A stretch of 14,063 nucleotides of DNA from NCBI GenBank assembly GCA_049340005.1, contig JBMPIY010000019.1; one strand, given 5' to 3'. The notes beneath the pieces are model-generated. The model ran no database searches and was not told the origin of the DNA. It worked only from the letters and a program-made list of their open reading frames with translations. Position numbers and translations under genes: made by a program. Positions within the stretch are counted from its first letter, which is position 1. Every line of letters begins with the position of its first letter. Origin of the DNA: CAXBDP01 sp963974465 (GTDB lineage: Bacteria > Bacteroidota > Bacteroidia > Cytophagales > Cyclobacteriaceae). Positions 14,052 to 14,063 of this stretch are shown one piece after another.

Positions 14052-14063
14052 ATGAAAAAGACA
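14052..14063 (+). CDS. Possible 5' end of a further gene (4 codons)
   Basis: ATG AAA AAG ACA reads MKKT, a common opening of bacterial signal peptides, and runs into the window edge. It is too short for any assignment. The position after the intergenic hairpin is the main support. Confidence 0.3.

Noticed and set aside
1..14063. tRNA, rRNA or CRISPR array
   Set aside because: No cloverleaf-like sequence with a T-loop, no rRNA segment and no regularly spaced short repeats were seen on either strand.

Overview
The window looks like chromosomal DNA of a Bacteroidota bacterium, probably of the Cytophagales type. The evidence is the gene families (a 6-bladed beta-propeller lipoprotein, the CPBP protease / DUF2007 / CdsA cluster, a DusB of the Bacteroidota type), the near absence of Shine-Dalgarno sequences, TTG starts, and moderate to low G+C. 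This assignment is by family recognition only, with no database search.

Left half (1-7292). On the minus strand a VWA-domain protein and a MoxR/magnesium-chelatase-like AAA+ ATPase form a tight two-gene operon that ends in a clear intrinsic terminator. The first 69 bases read, on the minus strand, like the 5' end of a group II intron inserted right after that terminator; the rest lies outside the window. Next, also on the minus strand, come a glutamate dehydrogenase with its own terminator and an upstream palindrome, and an overlapping cluster of CPBP intramembrane protease, DUF2007 protein and CdsA phosphatidate cytidylyltransferase. DusB tRNA-dihydrouridine synthase runs divergently on the plus strand, most likely from a TTG start. 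A DMT/EamA transporter begins on the base after the dusB stop.

Middle (8241-9100). About 860 bases hold no intact gene but are highly structured. Two imperfect direct repeats of about 110 bases (B and B') enclose four consecutive hairpins, one of them an imperfect stem spanning about 130 bases. Directly after B' sits the last ~44 codons of a second EamA transporter, about 93% identical in DNA to the intact gene upstream. The arrangement suggests that a mobile or dispersed element destroyed a tandem paralogue.

Right part (9101-14063). On the minus strand lie an SDR oxidoreductase and a beta-propeller lipoprotein 9 bases apart. A DinB-like protein is divergent from the SDR. Two A+T-rich plus-strand genes of unknown function follow: a small lipoprotein and a two-TM, coiled-coil membrane protein that resembles membrane proteins annotated as putative phage abortive-infection factors. 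Each is followed at once by a copy of a ~70-90 base repeat (C, C'), so the membrane-protein gene sits between direct repeats like an accessory cassette. The window closes with a 15-bp hairpin and a probable start codon of a further gene.

Most genes are ordinary housekeeping or accessory genes. The parts that deserve attention are the hairpin/repeat block with the transporter remnant, the repeat-flanked cassette, and the intron boundary at the left edge.
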